35,088 nt of DNA from CANLBN01 sp050633825 (GCA_050633825.1 JBOEHG010000078.1:1-35088), one strand, 5' to 3'; positions 1 to 7,543 are shown, counted from the first letter of the stretch. A program made the numbers and translations. The notes: a model not told the origin generated them from the letters alone.

Positions 1-25
1 CTCTATCCAGCTGAGCTACGAGCGC
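1..25 (-). tRNA. tRNA-Arg, 5' fragment (window edge)
   Basis: On the minus strand the first 25 bases read as the 5' part of a tRNA: a 7-base acceptor strand GCGCTCG, then TA, then the D arm GCTC-AGCTGGATA-GAG. This start is typical of bacterial arginine tRNAs. The anticodon lies outside the window, so the amino acid is inferred from the acceptor and D arm only. A promoter sits just upstream. Confidence 0.85.
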
Positions 26-37
26 GAAGAGGCGCGT

Positions 38-66
38 ATGTTAGAGATTCACTCGCGTAGCGTCAA
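38..66 (-). promoter_or_regulatory. sigma-70 promoter of the tRNA
   Basis: The minus strand carries TTGACG (61-66), a 17-base spacer and TAACAT (38-43). The next bases are a GC-rich discriminator (ACGCGCC) and the tRNA begins 12 bases below the -10 box. GC-rich discriminators are typical of stable-RNA promoters under stringent control; that mode of control is inferred. Confidence 0.75.
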
Positions 67-101
67 GTGGATTTTGTTAATTAAATGCGAACTCTAATAA
101 A

Positions 102-124
102 AAAGCCCGGCATTGCCGGGCTTT
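102..124 (-). terminator. intrinsic terminator of the Yip1-family gene
   Basis: A 10-bp stem AAAGCCCGGC/GCCGGGCTTT closes a 3-base loop. Read on the minus strand it is followed by a T-rich tract (TTTTTTATTAG). It lies 23 bases past the stop codon of the membrane protein gene at 147-758 and also insulates the tRNA promoter. Confidence 0.88.
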
Positions 125-146
125 CAGGTTAGTTTGTCACTATAGG

Positions 147-758
147 TCAGTCTACATAGACAGGGCCAACGCCTGCACTCCAAAGAATAACTGCCCCAAC
201 GCGTACAAGCACCATCATTACTAAACCAATGGTAACCACCGAACTTGCAAACATAAACGCTTGCTCTTTCGAAATATTCATTAGAATGGGTATACCTTCA
301 TAAATAAGGTAGACCGCGTAGGCACCCGCTATTAGCGTTACAGCCGCATTTAACCAAAGATCGGGGTAGATACCAAAAATGCCTGCTAAAAAGACGGGAG
401 TGGTCACGTAAACAGCTAGCGCAGTACCTTCATAGTGACGACGCTCTTCTGAATCACGAACACCATAGGTCTTGGCCATCCAATTAATAAATTCACCAAG
501 GGCAAACACGCCGAATAATAGAGCAAAGTAAGTCAGGCCGCACAACTCCAACGCGCTTAACACTGTCAGCTTAATAGGATCACCACTGCCAAAGCTCCAA
601 CCCACCTGTGTGACTCCGATAAAGAAGGAGATCGTTGGGATTAATGCTAATAATGGCACATGGCTTAGGAAGACCTGCCTAAAGGAGTGTTTTTCGTTGC
701 GAATTGCTTTCCATTCACTATCTGGGTGCAGCATGATACCCAATGTATGCTCAAGCAT
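147..758 (-). CDS. Yip1-family inner membrane protein (YohC-like)
   Basis: A 203-residue polytopic membrane protein resembling the bacterial Yip1/DUF1282 family (E. coli YohC is of similar size). After a short soluble N-terminus that includes a HPDSEWKAI segment common near the start of these proteins, about five hydrophobic segments are seen near residues 29-50, 64-92, 113-133, 136-157 and 168-195. No catalytic motif is visible and the family has no firmly established biochemical role in bacteria. The ATG is preceded by a good ribosome binding site (GAGAGAGG, 6 bases upstream). It appears to be a single-gene unit with its own terminator and a palindrome in the upstream region. Confidence 0.8.
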   Translation of the reverse strand: MLEHTLGIMLHPDSEWKAIRNEKHSFRQVFLSHVPLLALIPTISFFIGVTQVGWSFGSGDPIKLTVLSALELCGLTYFALLFGVFALGEFINWMAKTYGVRDSEERRHYEGTALAVYVTTPVFLAGIFGIYPDLWLNAAVTLIAGAYAVYLIYEGIPILMNISKEQAFMFASSVVTIGLVMMVLVRVGAVILWSAGVGPVYVD

Positions 759-821
759 GTGTTACCTCTCTCGTCATTTATTATTGTTTGGTTAAAGGGT
801 TTTACATCGTTTATATAATAC

Positions 822-839
822 GTACCTATTAAAAGGTAC
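822..839. promoter_or_regulatory. operator-like palindrome upstream of the Yip1-family gene
   Basis: GTACCT-6-AGGTAC is a perfect 6+6 inverted repeat 64 bases upstream of the membrane protein start. On the minus strand it is followed directly by AT-rich -10 candidates (TATTAT, TATAAA at 812-820), so it would lie in the spacer or -35 area of that promoter. No good -35 hexamer is seen. An operator role is inferred from position and symmetry. Confidence 0.35.
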
Positions 840-1011
840 TTTAGATCACACAAATAGTATTAATGACAATAGGGATTCTCACCAATAAATATTCGAAATA
901 AAAAGAGTTTTTTATACAATATAAGGGTATAACCCATTCAGAGCAGTTTTATGTGGGTTACAATCGCCCGCTATTGATTTGCTGACCCATTAGGTAGGGC
1001 CCAACCACACC

Positions 1012-1917
1012 ATGAACCTTTCGACAAAGACTCTTGCCTTATTGGGCCTTGCAATGACAAACCTATTTTGGGCAACGAACGCCGTATTAGCGCGCTTTGT
1101 TGTTGAAGATATCCCCCCTTTCACCTTGGTTTTTGGTCGTTGGCTGCTGGCTTTCTTGCTATTACTTCCTTTTACTTATCGAGATATATATGGAAATTTC
1201 GCTGAAATTCGCCGATGTTGGGCGGTCATTATTGTTTTAGGGCTATTGGGTATTACTATTTATAATTCCATTTTATATTTGGCCGCTCATTCAACAACTG
1301 CGGTTAATATCACCTTAGTCAGTTCGACCCTGCCTTTAATTACTCTGGTGGCCAGCGTTTTAATGTTGAAGCAAAAGACCAGCAAGTGGCAGATGCTGGG
1401 GATAGCAGCATCCTTTACTGGGGTTGCTTTTATCATCAGCAGAGGAGATTTTGATCAGTTATTACAGCTGAATTTAAATATAGGGGATGTATTAATTTTT
1501 GGTATTGCTTGTTGCTGGTCGATTTATTCCGTTATTTTAAAAAAGTATCCGATTAAATTACCCCCAGCCACATTACTGACTGTGTTGATTACAGCAGGTT
1601 TACCAGTACTGGCTGTGCTTTTTACGACAGAACAGATTTTACTAGCTGACTATGCCAAACCTGCCTTGAATGATTTGCCAATTTTTATCTATATTGCGAT
1701 ATTCCCTTCCATACTAGCTTATCTGTTTTGGACCTACGGGGTAAAAACGGTTGGCCCGAATATCGCGGCTTTATCGTGCTACTTAATGCCTCTTTTAACT
1801 GCATTGATTGCCGTACCATTACTAGGCGAGCAGCTTTATCAACACCATATTATTGGTGGCATATTAATATTGATCGGCTTGTATTTTGGCAGCGTGTTTA
1901 AACAGAAAAGCGCTTAA
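1012..1917 (+). CDS. EamA-family (DMT superfamily) transporter
   Basis: A 301-residue membrane protein with ten predicted helices arranged as two EamA repeats, roughly residues 10-143 and 158-295. The opening (LFWATNAVLARF) and the second-repeat ending (GILILIGLYFGSVF) are typical of drug/metabolite exporters of the RhaT/EamA group. Such proteins usually export amino acids, metabolites or drugs; substrate cannot be read from sequence. The ATG has no clear Shine-Dalgarno. A possible -10 (TACAAT at 960-965) follows an inverted repeat TAACCCA...TGGGTTA. The gene is convergent with sspB, only 31 bases apart, with no obvious terminator between them. Confidence 0.88.
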   Translation: MNLSTKTLALLGLAMTNLFWATNAVLARFVVEDIPPFTLVFGRWLLAFLLLLPFTYRDIYGNFAEIRRCWAVIIVLGLLGITIYNSILYLAAHSTTAVNITLVSSTLPLITLVASVLMLKQKTSKWQMLGIAASFTGVAFIISRGDFDQLLQLNLNIGDVLIFGIACCWSIYSVILKKYPIKLPPATLLTVLITAGLPVLAVLFTTEQILLADYAKPALNDLPIFIYIAIFPSILAYLFWTYGVKTVGPNIAALSCYLMPLLTALIAVPLLGEQLYQHHIIGGILILIGLYFGSVFKQKSA

Positions 1918-1948
1918 AACACTTATCATGGAATAGGACAGGAGGTAT

Positions 1949-2350
1949 TTACTTAACCACTTTTAAGCTTGGGCGACTTGAAGAACTTTTACTTTCTTTC
2001 AGCTTTTTGGGCGGCGGCGGGTTTTCTGGTTCGGGCTCTGGCTCAAAAATCATCCCCTGCTGATTCTCTTTTGCATAAATACCCATTACAGCACTACAAG
2101 GCACGAAAATTTCTGTGGGGACACCACCAAATCTTGCACGAAAGAAGAGTCGGTCATCATCCATATCGAAATCGACGACTGCTGAAGGCGATATATTCAG
2201 CACAACTTGACCGTCTGGGTTGACGTAATCTTGAGGAACAAGGACATCATCGGCCAGTGCATTAACCAATATATAAGGCGTACACTGATTATCAACGATC
2301 CATTCGTAAAGTGCGCGAATAAGATAAGGTCGACTTGACGTCATTGACAT
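1949..2350 (-). CDS. sspB: ClpXP adaptor / stringent starvation protein B
   Basis: SspB delivers ssrA-tagged and some other substrates to the ClpXP protease. The N-terminal core begins MSMTSSRPYLIRALYEW and contains the conserved VLNISPSAV and RARFGGVP stretches of the substrate-binding domain. It is followed by an acidic, proline-rich flexible linker (PEPEPENPPPPKK) and ends in RPSLKVVK, the C-terminal ClpX-binding tail. I place the start at the ATG at 2350 (133 aa), because a longer reading frame would need an upstream TTG at 2368, GGA lies about 11 bases before this ATG, and homologues begin here. It follows sspA by 87 bases, the usual sspAB order. Confidence 0.95.
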   Translation of the reverse strand: MSMTSSRPYLIRALYEWIVDNQCTPYILVNALADDVLVPQDYVNPDGQVVLNISPSAVVDFDMDDDRLFFRARFGGVPTEIFVPCSAVMGIYAKENQQGMIFEPEPEPENPPPPKKLKESKSSSSRPSLKVVK

Positions 2351-2437
2351 AATTAGTTTTCCAACCAATTGCTGTAATCAGTAAAGTATAGCGGATGATC
2401 CGCTATACACTGTTTTTATTTTTACTGTGAGCCCGAG

Positions 2438-3070
2438 CTAGGCACGCATCTCTTTTTCGTGTTCAGTTAAGCTTTCCAAAAAAGAGTCTCGACTGAAGAT
2501 TCTCTGCATATAATCCAACAAAGGTTTACTTTGTCGAGTCGCTGGAATCGTAATACCAAACTCTTCAAGGCGCCACAACATTGGTCCTAGGCAGCAATCC
2601 ACTAATGTGAATTCATCGCTCATAAAGAAAGGCTTTTCAGAAAAGATAGGCGCAATGGTTAATAAACCATCCTTTAGCTCTTTTGCCGCTTTTGCTGCTG
2701 TCTCTTTATTTTTACTGGCTACAATAGCATCAACCAGAGGAGACCAATCTTTTTCGATACGGTACATCCACAAACGACTTTGAGCACGTGCTACTGGGTA
2801 CACAGGTAAGAGTGGCGGATGCGGAAAACGCTCATCCAGATACTCCATCATAACCTTGGACTCATAGAGAACAAGATCACGATCCAATAAAGCAGGTAGT
2901 GTATTATATGGTGTCAGTTCAGACACTTCTTCAGGCATATCGCCCGGATCAACATCAACAAGGTCAACAGTGACCCCCTTTTCTGCCAGAACAATTCTGA
3001 CGCGATGGCTGTAATGATCACGGCCATCAGAAAAATATGTCATTGATGAGCGTTTGGTAACAACACCCAT
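2438..3070 (-). CDS. sspA: Stringent starvation protein A (GST-fold regulator)
   Basis: A 210-residue protein with a thioredoxin-like glutathione-S-transferase N-terminal domain (about 9-85: YFSDGRDHYSHRVRI, then NTLPALLDRDLVLYES) and an all-helical C-terminal domain. SspA binds RNA polymerase and helps starvation, acid and, in several gammaproteobacteria, virulence gene control rather than acting as a transferase. The ATG has a strong Shine-Dalgarno (GAGGTG, 6 bases upstream). The gene lies between the cytochrome bc1 genes and sspB, the conserved order in this group. An intrinsic terminator lies about 30 bases upstream of the start, so expression probably depends on read-through or on a promoter just before that hairpin. 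Confidence 0.95.
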   Translation of the reverse strand: MGVVTKRSSMTYFSDGRDHYSHRVRIVLAEKGVTVDLVDVDPGDMPEEVSELTPYNTLPALLDRDLVLYESKVMMEYLDERFPHPPLLPVYPVARAQSRLWMYRIEKDWSPLVDAIVASKNKETAAKAAKELKDGLLTIAPIFSEKPFFMSDEFTLVDCCLGPMLWRLEEFGITIPATRQSKPLLDYMQRIFSRDSFLESLTEHEKEMRA

Positions 3071-3100
3071 TGATTCACCTCGGTATTTGATTTTAGATGT

Positions 3101-3138
3101 AATAATAGAAAACGGGCAGCGCTAAATAACGCTGCCCG
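3101..3138 (-). terminator. intrinsic terminator between the cytochrome bc1 genes and sspA
   Basis: CGGGCAGCG (3113-3121) pairs perfectly with CGCTGCCCG (3130-3138) around an 8-base loop. On the minus strand the hairpin is followed by TTTTCTATTATT. It lies 72 bases after the cytochrome stop codon and ends about 30 bases before the sspA ATG, leaving little room for a separate sspA promoter downstream of it. Confidence 0.8.
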
Positions 3139-3210
3139 CCGGGTATTTTAACATAAAACCTTTGCTGACTGATGGACCAATTGGCATTTAGTCACAAGGA
3201 TTGTTGATTA

Positions 3211-5439
3211 TTAGTGAATTCCTTTCCAATATTCGCGATTTAACAGGATAGTAAATACTAGTAAGACCAATAGGAACAAAATAACGAATACACCGGTACG
3301 ACGACGGTCATCAGCAGTCGGGTCACCGACATACTCAAGAAAATTGACCAAATCGTATACGGCTTGGTCATATTGCTCAGTATCCATTGAGCCTTTGACA
3401 CTCCCTTCAATTAGGCCACCACAGCTCTCATTCATTTTGGGTTCGCCTAATTCATTGCGAACAACATCACCATGACTGTCTAATTTAGGGCCAGGGCCAC
3501 ACTTTAATAGGCCTTGTAACTCAAGCATTGCATGGGGCATACCGACGTTAGCAAAAACGCGATTATTCACACCAAGTGGACGTGAATCATCTTGATAAAA
3601 GTTACGCAAGTAGGTGTATATCCATGCTGGCTGGCGCGCTCTAGCAACCAAAGTTAAATCCGGTGGTGTTGCACCAAACCACGCCTTGGATTCATCAGGC
3701 GCCATAGAAATGGACATCAAGTCTCCGATTTTTTGATCTGAAAAAACTAGGTTTTCCATCATCATATCGTGAGGAATACCGAGATCATCAGCAACACGCT
3801 CATAACGAGAGAACTTTGCCGAGTGACAACCCATACAGTAGTTCATAAACCACTTCGCACCACGCTGAAGTGATTCTTTGTCTTTAGTATCTGCCTTAAA
3901 TTCATCACAAGGAATTGAACCACAGTCAAAAGCACCGCCGGCAGCAACCGCTTTAATGGGTGCGACGGTCATCACGATGAAGAACAATAGACCAAGCAAC
4001 ACTAAACCACCGGGCAAGCCTTTCATTTTGACACGTTCAGGCTCTGGTGAAACAGAATCTTTTGAGGTTAACCATGGTGTTAAAGCAACTAAGACTGCCA
4101 AGGCCAAACCAAAAATACGAACAAATATTGCGACCTCCTTATCAAGCAAGGACAATGAAATTTTAGCCAAACCTAGTGCCAGTACGATACAAATAATCCA
4201 ATTCAGTACCGACTTCACTTTAGGGCTATCAGGGTTTGTCCAGATAGGCATGGTGATAAAGAAAACAAAATAGAACAATGTACCTACTTGAGACAATAGC
4301 GTTCTGCCATCCGTTGGTGCTTTCACCCCCAAGTAACCTAAAATCACAAAAATGGCTGCAAAAAGCAATAACATGATTTTTGGCATCCAGCCTTTATAGC
4401 GGATTGACTTAACCGGACTCTTATCCAACCACGGCAAGAAGAAGAGCGCTACAATCGCACCGATCATTGCTAAAAAGCCGAGGAATTTAGCTGTAAAGAC
4501 ACCACCAAGATCAATGGTCACCGCTCTCAAGATTGCGTAGAAAGGCGTGAAGTACCATACGGGTGCAATATGCTCTGGCGTTTTCAGGTTATTCGCTTCC
4601 TCAAAGTTTGCATACTCAAGGAAGAAACCACCCATCTCTGGGAAGTAGAAAATAACACCACTGAAAGCAATCAAGAACGCCGAGATACCCACAAGGTCAT
4701 GTACTGAGTAATAAGGGTGGAAAGGAATACCATCAACAGGCTTACCGTCAGGCCCTTTGTTTTTCTTAATCTCAACGCCGTCAGGGTTATTAGAACCCAC
4801 TTCATGTAAAGCAAGAATGTGCATTACGACCAGGCCAAGCAAGACAATAGGCAAAGCGACAATATGTAATGCATAAAAGCGGTTAAGAGTGATTTCAGAA
4901 ATCAGGTAATCACCACGAATCCACTGAACAAGATCTTCACCTACATAAGGGATAGCACCAAATAGTGATACGATAACCTGAGCACCCCAATAAGACATTT
5001 GTCCCCAAGGTAAGACATAACCCAGGAATGCTTCTGCCATTAATACGAGATAGATCACCATCCCAAAGATCCATACCAACTCACGGGGCGCTTTATAAGA
5101 GCCATAGAGCAAACCACGGAACATATGAAGATAAACAGCGATAAAAAAGAAAGAGGCACCCACTGCGTGCATCAAACGAATGATGTCACAGTAAGCAACA
5201 TCACGCATACAATACTCAACCGATGCGAATGCTTCTTCAGCAGTGGGGACATAGATCATGACCAACCAAATGCCTGTAAGCAACTGATTGACTAGTACAA
5301 GTAGCGAGAATACGCCAAAAAAGTACCAGAAGTTAAAATTCTTGGGCGCGTAGTAGTTACCCATATGGGTATCCCAAGCACGCTGCACGGGTAAACGCTC
5401 ATCAACCCAGCCCCATAAACCTGCTAGCCAGTTATTCAT
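3211..5439 (-). CDS. petBC: Fused cytochrome b / cytochrome c1 of the bc1 complex
   Basis: One uninterrupted 742-codon frame encodes both membrane cytochromes of ubiquinol:cytochrome c reductase. Residues 1-400 are cytochrome b with eight helices: haem ligand pairs H91/H105 and H192/H207 (13 and 14 residues between, as in bc1) and the Qo-site PVWY at 293-296. Residues 410-431 and 436-457 are two extra hydrophobic segments. Residues 475-500 resemble a signal peptide (hydrophobic stretch ending AVAA). Residues 501-742 are cytochrome c1: CMGCH at 535-539, NVGMP with the likely axial M634, and a C-terminal anchor (715-733) ending REYWKGIH. In most gammaproteobacteria petB (about 400 aa) and petC (about 250 aa) are separate; the known parallel is the FbcH precursor of Bradyrhizobium, which is cleaved after translation. 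The ATG overlaps the petA stop by one base (TAATG). Confidence 0.95.
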   Translation of the reverse strand: MNNWLAGLWGWVDERLPVQRAWDTHMGNYYAPKNFNFWYFFGVFSLLVLVNQLLTGIWLVMIYVPTAEEAFASVEYCMRDVAYCDIIRLMHAVGASFFFIAVYLHMFRGLLYGSYKAPRELVWIFGMVIYLVLMAEAFLGYVLPWGQMSYWGAQVIVSLFGAIPYVGEDLVQWIRGDYLISEITLNRFYALHIVALPIVLLGLVVMHILALHEVGSNNPDGVEIKKNKGPDGKPVDGIPFHPYYSVHDLVGISAFLIAFSGVIFYFPEMGGFFLEYANFEEANNLKTPEHIAPVWYFTPFYAILRAVTIDLGGVFTAKFLGFLAMIGAIVALFFLPWLDKSPVKSIRYKGWMPKIMLLLFAAIFVILGYLGVKAPTDGRTLLSQVGTLFYFVFFITMPIWTNPDSPKVKSVLNWIICIVLALGLAKISLSLLDKEVAIFVRIFGLALAVLVALTPWLTSKDSVSPEPERVKMKGLPGGLVLLGLLFFIVMTVAPIKAVAAGGAFDCGSIPCDEFKADTKDKESLQRGAKWFMNYCMGCHSAKFSRYERVADDLGIPHDMMMENLVFSDQKIGDLMSISMAPDESKAWFGATPPDLTLVARARQPAWIYTYLRNFYQDDSRPLGVNNRVFANVGMPHAMLELQGLLKCGPGPKLDSHGDVVRNELGEPKMNESCGGLIEGSVKGSMDTEQYDQAVYDLVNFLEYVGDPTADDRRRTGVFVILFLLVLLVFTILLNREYWKGIH

Positions 5440-6038
5440 TATGCGCTCTCCCCATCAACACCAATAACAACGACCGTATCACTTTCATAAGAATGTGGCG
5501 GCACTTCAAGATTTAACGGTGCAGGAACAGATTTGTATACTCGCCCTGCAAGATCAAATTTAGAGCCATGACAAGGACAAAAGAAACCGCCTTGCCATAA
5601 GTCACCACCTAAGTCTTTCGCACCCACATCTGGACGGAACTGAGGTGCACAACCCAAGTGCGTACACACACCCAACATAATCATAAACTCAGGCTTTACT
5701 GAGCGTGTTTCGTTTTGAGCATAATTAGGTTGTTGTGTATTAGCAGAATCCGGATCACTGACTTGATCATCAACTTTCTTTAGACCTTCAAGAGCTTCGT
5801 CGGTGCGACGAATAATATAGACGGGCTTACCTCGCCACTCCTCTGTCACCATTTGCCCTGGTTGAATCTTGGCAAGGTTGACCTTAATTGGCGCGCCTGC
5901 AGCTTTTGCTTTAGCACTGGGGTTCCAAGAACCAATAAAGGGGACTGCCACACCTACAGCACCTGCCGCACCAACCACGGATGTAGCTGCGGTTAAAAAA
6001 CGACGTCGGCCTTCGTTAACTACTTCGCCATCACTCAT
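5439..6038 (-). CDS. petA: Ubiquinol-cytochrome c reductase Rieske iron-sulfur subunit
   Basis: A 199-residue Rieske protein that passes electrons from ubiquinol to cytochrome c1. The N-terminus has a twin-arginine-type signal/anchor (RRRFLTAA at 11-18, hydrophobic 19-36). The cluster motifs are CTHLGC (C125, H127, C130) and CPCHGS (C154, C156, H157); C125/H127/C154/H157 bind the 2Fe-2S cluster and C130/C156 form the usual disulfide. The length matches the family. The ATG has a good Shine-Dalgarno (GGGAG, 9 bases upstream). It is the first gene of the bc1 operon, translationally coupled to the downstream fusion by a TAATG overlap, and has a clear promoter at 6155-6183. Confidence 0.97.
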   Translation of the reverse strand: MSDGEVVNEGRRRFLTAATSVVGAAGAVGVAVPFIGSWNPSAKAKAAGAPIKVNLAKIQPGQMVTEEWRGKPVYIIRRTDEALEGLKKVDDQVSDPDSANTQQPNYAQNETRSVKPEFMIMLGVCTHLGCAPQFRPDVGAKDLGGDLWQGGFFCPCHGSKFDLAGRVYKSVPAPLNLEVPPHSYESDTVVVIGVDGESA

Positions 6039-6154
6039 GACGTTATTCTCCCATCACCTGAAATTTTAGCTTTTGAACAGCTTGCATAAGCCTTTTATTT
6101 AATAAGCGTACTCTTATCATTATTCTAGATTGCTTATTATTGAAAAATCGGCAC

Positions 6155-6183
6155 ATCTTAATGAAATTACCCTACACTGACAA
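6155..6183 (-). promoter_or_regulatory. sigma-70 promoter of the petA operon
   Basis: The minus strand has TTGTCA (6178-6183), a 17-base spacer and TAAGAT (6155-6160). The expected start near 6148 gives a leader of about 110 bases before petA. Confidence 0.65.
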
Positions 6184-6379
6184 GGGTAGTTGTGTTTCAC
6201 GGACTATGCGATACAAATATGATTAATTTAAGATCAATTTTAAGTCGTTAAGGTAATATTAGTCGATTTTGCAGCAAAAGTTTGAATCTATTGTTATTGC
6301 CTTTATTTTAGCGAGCAAATTAGCTTAATAGTCTGTAAAGATAATTGAAAAGCCAGAATACACTACACCCATCTGGGCG

Positions 6380-6599
6380 CTCAAAAATTGCTTGAGCATG
6401 ATTGATGATGTGAATGCCAGCTGTGTTGTATCAAGGGGTAAATACTCTTCTGCATTTTTTCAGCTTCTGCTCTTGCTCACGCTCATTAGTTACCCCGTCT
6501 CGGCACTCAAAAATTGCTCCTGCATTTTTGATGTACCCTCCGTCCCTGGAAGGCAACGCTTCCGCTCCTGCTCACGCTCATTACCTACATCCATGTAGG
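6380..6599. repeat. degenerate non-coding repeat patch downstream of rpsI
   Basis: Three short words occur twice in the same order: CTCAAAAATTGCT (6380-6392 and 6506-6518), CTGCATTTTT (6450-6459 and 6520-6529) and TGCTCACGCTCATTA (6474-6488 and 6569-6583). The second copy is followed by a palindrome CCTACAT-CC-ATGTAGG (6584-6599), and a GGAAG...CTTCC mini-hairpin lies at 6548-6563. This looks like a decayed tandem duplication or nested copies of a dispersed extragenic repeat; its family is not recognised. Short reading frames across it have no protein-like features. Confidence 0.6.
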
Positions 6600-6600
6600 C

Positions 6601-6639
6601 AAAAAAAATGCTCAGATGGAAACCATTCTGAGCATTTTT
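6601..6639 (-). terminator. intrinsic terminator of rplM-rpsI
   Basis: AAAAATGCTCAGA (6604-6616) pairs with TCTGAGCATTTTT (6627-6639), and the inner TGG/CCA can also pair. On the minus strand the hairpin ends in eight T residues. It lies 20 bases after the rpsI stop codon. Confidence 0.9.
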
Positions 6640-6659
6640 GAAACATTCGATAAAATCGA

Positions 6660-7052
6660 TTAACGTTTTGAGAATTGCGGCTTCTTACGTGCTTTACGTA
6701 GACCGACTTTCTTACGTTCAACTTCACGCGCGTCACGAGTAACATAACCGGCTGCACGTAGTGGCTGACGATTAGCTTCATCATATTGCATCAAGGCACG
6801 TGTTAAACCATGACGAATAGCTCCCGCTTGACCGAAACTACCACCACCTTTAACGGTTGCTTTAATGTCGAACTGTTCTGTTGACTCTAATAACTCAAGA
6901 GGCTGACGAACAATCATTCGTGCAACTTCACGACCAAAATACTCATCAAGAGGACGACCGTTAATTGTAATTGCACCTGACCCTTTGGTCATAAATACTC
7001 GTGCCGTCGAGGTTTTACGACGACCTGTACCATAATATTGTGTTGCTGACAT
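6660..7052 (-). CDS. rpsI: 30S ribosomal protein S9
   Basis: A 130-residue protein with the full S9 sequence: an N-terminal YYGTGRRKTSTARVF, central GGGSFGQAGAIRHGLTRAL, and the basic C-terminal tail ending FSKR, which reaches the tRNA in the ribosomal P site. The length equals the E. coli protein. It follows rplM by 14 bases with its own Shine-Dalgarno (GGGAG, 8 bases upstream), and the pair shares one promoter and one terminator, the universal rplM-rpsI operon. Confidence 0.98.
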   Translation of the reverse strand: MSATQYYGTGRRKTSTARVFMTKGSGAITINGRPLDEYFGREVARMIVRQPLELLESTEQFDIKATVKGGGSFGQAGAIRHGLTRALMQYDEANRQPLRAAGYVTRDAREVERKKVGLRKARKKPQFSKR

Positions 7053-7066
7053 GAATTAGCTCCCGA

Positions 7067-7495
7067 TTAGAGTGTCAGTTCTTGTGGTTGCTGAGCAGTA
7101 TGGGGGTGCTCAGTACCAGCATAAACTTTTAGTTTTTTAAACATCGCACGACCAAGAGGGCCTTTAGGCAACATGCCTCTAACCGCGCTTTGAATCGTAC
7201 GCTCAGGTGCTTTATCAATCAGCTTTTCGAAACTGATGGACTTCAACCCGCCCGGGTAGCCAGTGTGGCTGTGGTATATCTTGTCTTTCGCTTTATTGCC
7301 CGTAACACGAACTTTTTCAGCGTTAACAACGACAATAAAGTCGCCAGTATCGACATGGGGGGTGTACTCAGGTTTATGCTTACCGCGCAAACGGGTGGCA
7401 ATTTCTGCAGCCATACGGCCCAGTGTTTTGCCCTCAGCATCAATTAAATACCAGTCCCGCTTTACGGTCTCTGGCTTGGCACTAATAGTCTTCAT
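7067..7495 (-). CDS. rplM: 50S ribosomal protein L13
   Basis: A 142-residue early-assembly protein of the large subunit. It contains the conserved GKTLGRMAAEIATRLRGKHK, GDFIVVVNAEKVRVTG, HTGYPGGLK and RGMLPKGPLGRAM stretches and has the E. coli length. It is the first gene of the rplM-rpsI operon. A promoter at 7560-7588 and a 7-bp stem-loop in the 60-base leader lie upstream. In E. coli this operon is repressed by L13 acting on its own leader, so the stem-loop is a candidate for similar control. Confidence 0.98.
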   Translation of the reverse strand: MKTISAKPETVKRDWYLIDAEGKTLGRMAAEIATRLRGKHKPEYTPHVDTGDFIVVVNAEKVRVTGNKAKDKIYHSHTGYPGGLKSISFEKLIDKAPERTIQSAVRGMLPKGPLGRAMFKKLKVYAGTEHPHTAQQPQELTL

Positions 7496-7524
7496 GTTGT
7501 AATTGCCTATGAGGTTTCAAATAC

Positions 7525-7543
7525 GGGATACAAAAGGTATCCC
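7525..7543 (-). promoter_or_regulatory. stem-loop in the rplM leader
   Basis: GGGATAC and GTATCCC form a perfect 7-bp stem with a 5-base loop, 30 bases upstream of the rplM start. No T tract follows on the minus strand, so it is not a terminator. A role in L13 feedback control is inferred from position only. Confidence 0.4.

Larger units (their letters stand above)
6039..6659. other. 621-base intergenic region between rpsI and petA
   Basis: No credible gene is seen. From the petA side it holds the petA leader and promoter (to 6183), an AT-rich stretch with an AATAAGC...GCTTATT inverted repeat (6101-6138), a featureless AT-rich part (about 6190-6370), a patch of imperfect repeats (6380-6599), and the rpsI terminator (6601-6639). 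Confidence 0.7.

Noticed and set aside
2351..2368. Longer sspB beginning at an upstream TTG
   Set aside because: The ATG at 2350 has an acceptable ribosome site and matches the N-terminus of homologues; the six extra residues add nothing conserved.
3878..4273. Plus-strand 131-codon reading frame opposite the cytochrome fusion
   Set aside because: It is antisense to conserved cytochrome coding sequence and has no recognisable domain; it is a shadow frame.
6392..6784. Short reading frames across the rpsI-petA gap on both strands
   Set aside because: They run through repeats and the rpsI terminator, have no good ribosome sites and no protein-like pattern, and one overlaps rpsI in another frame.
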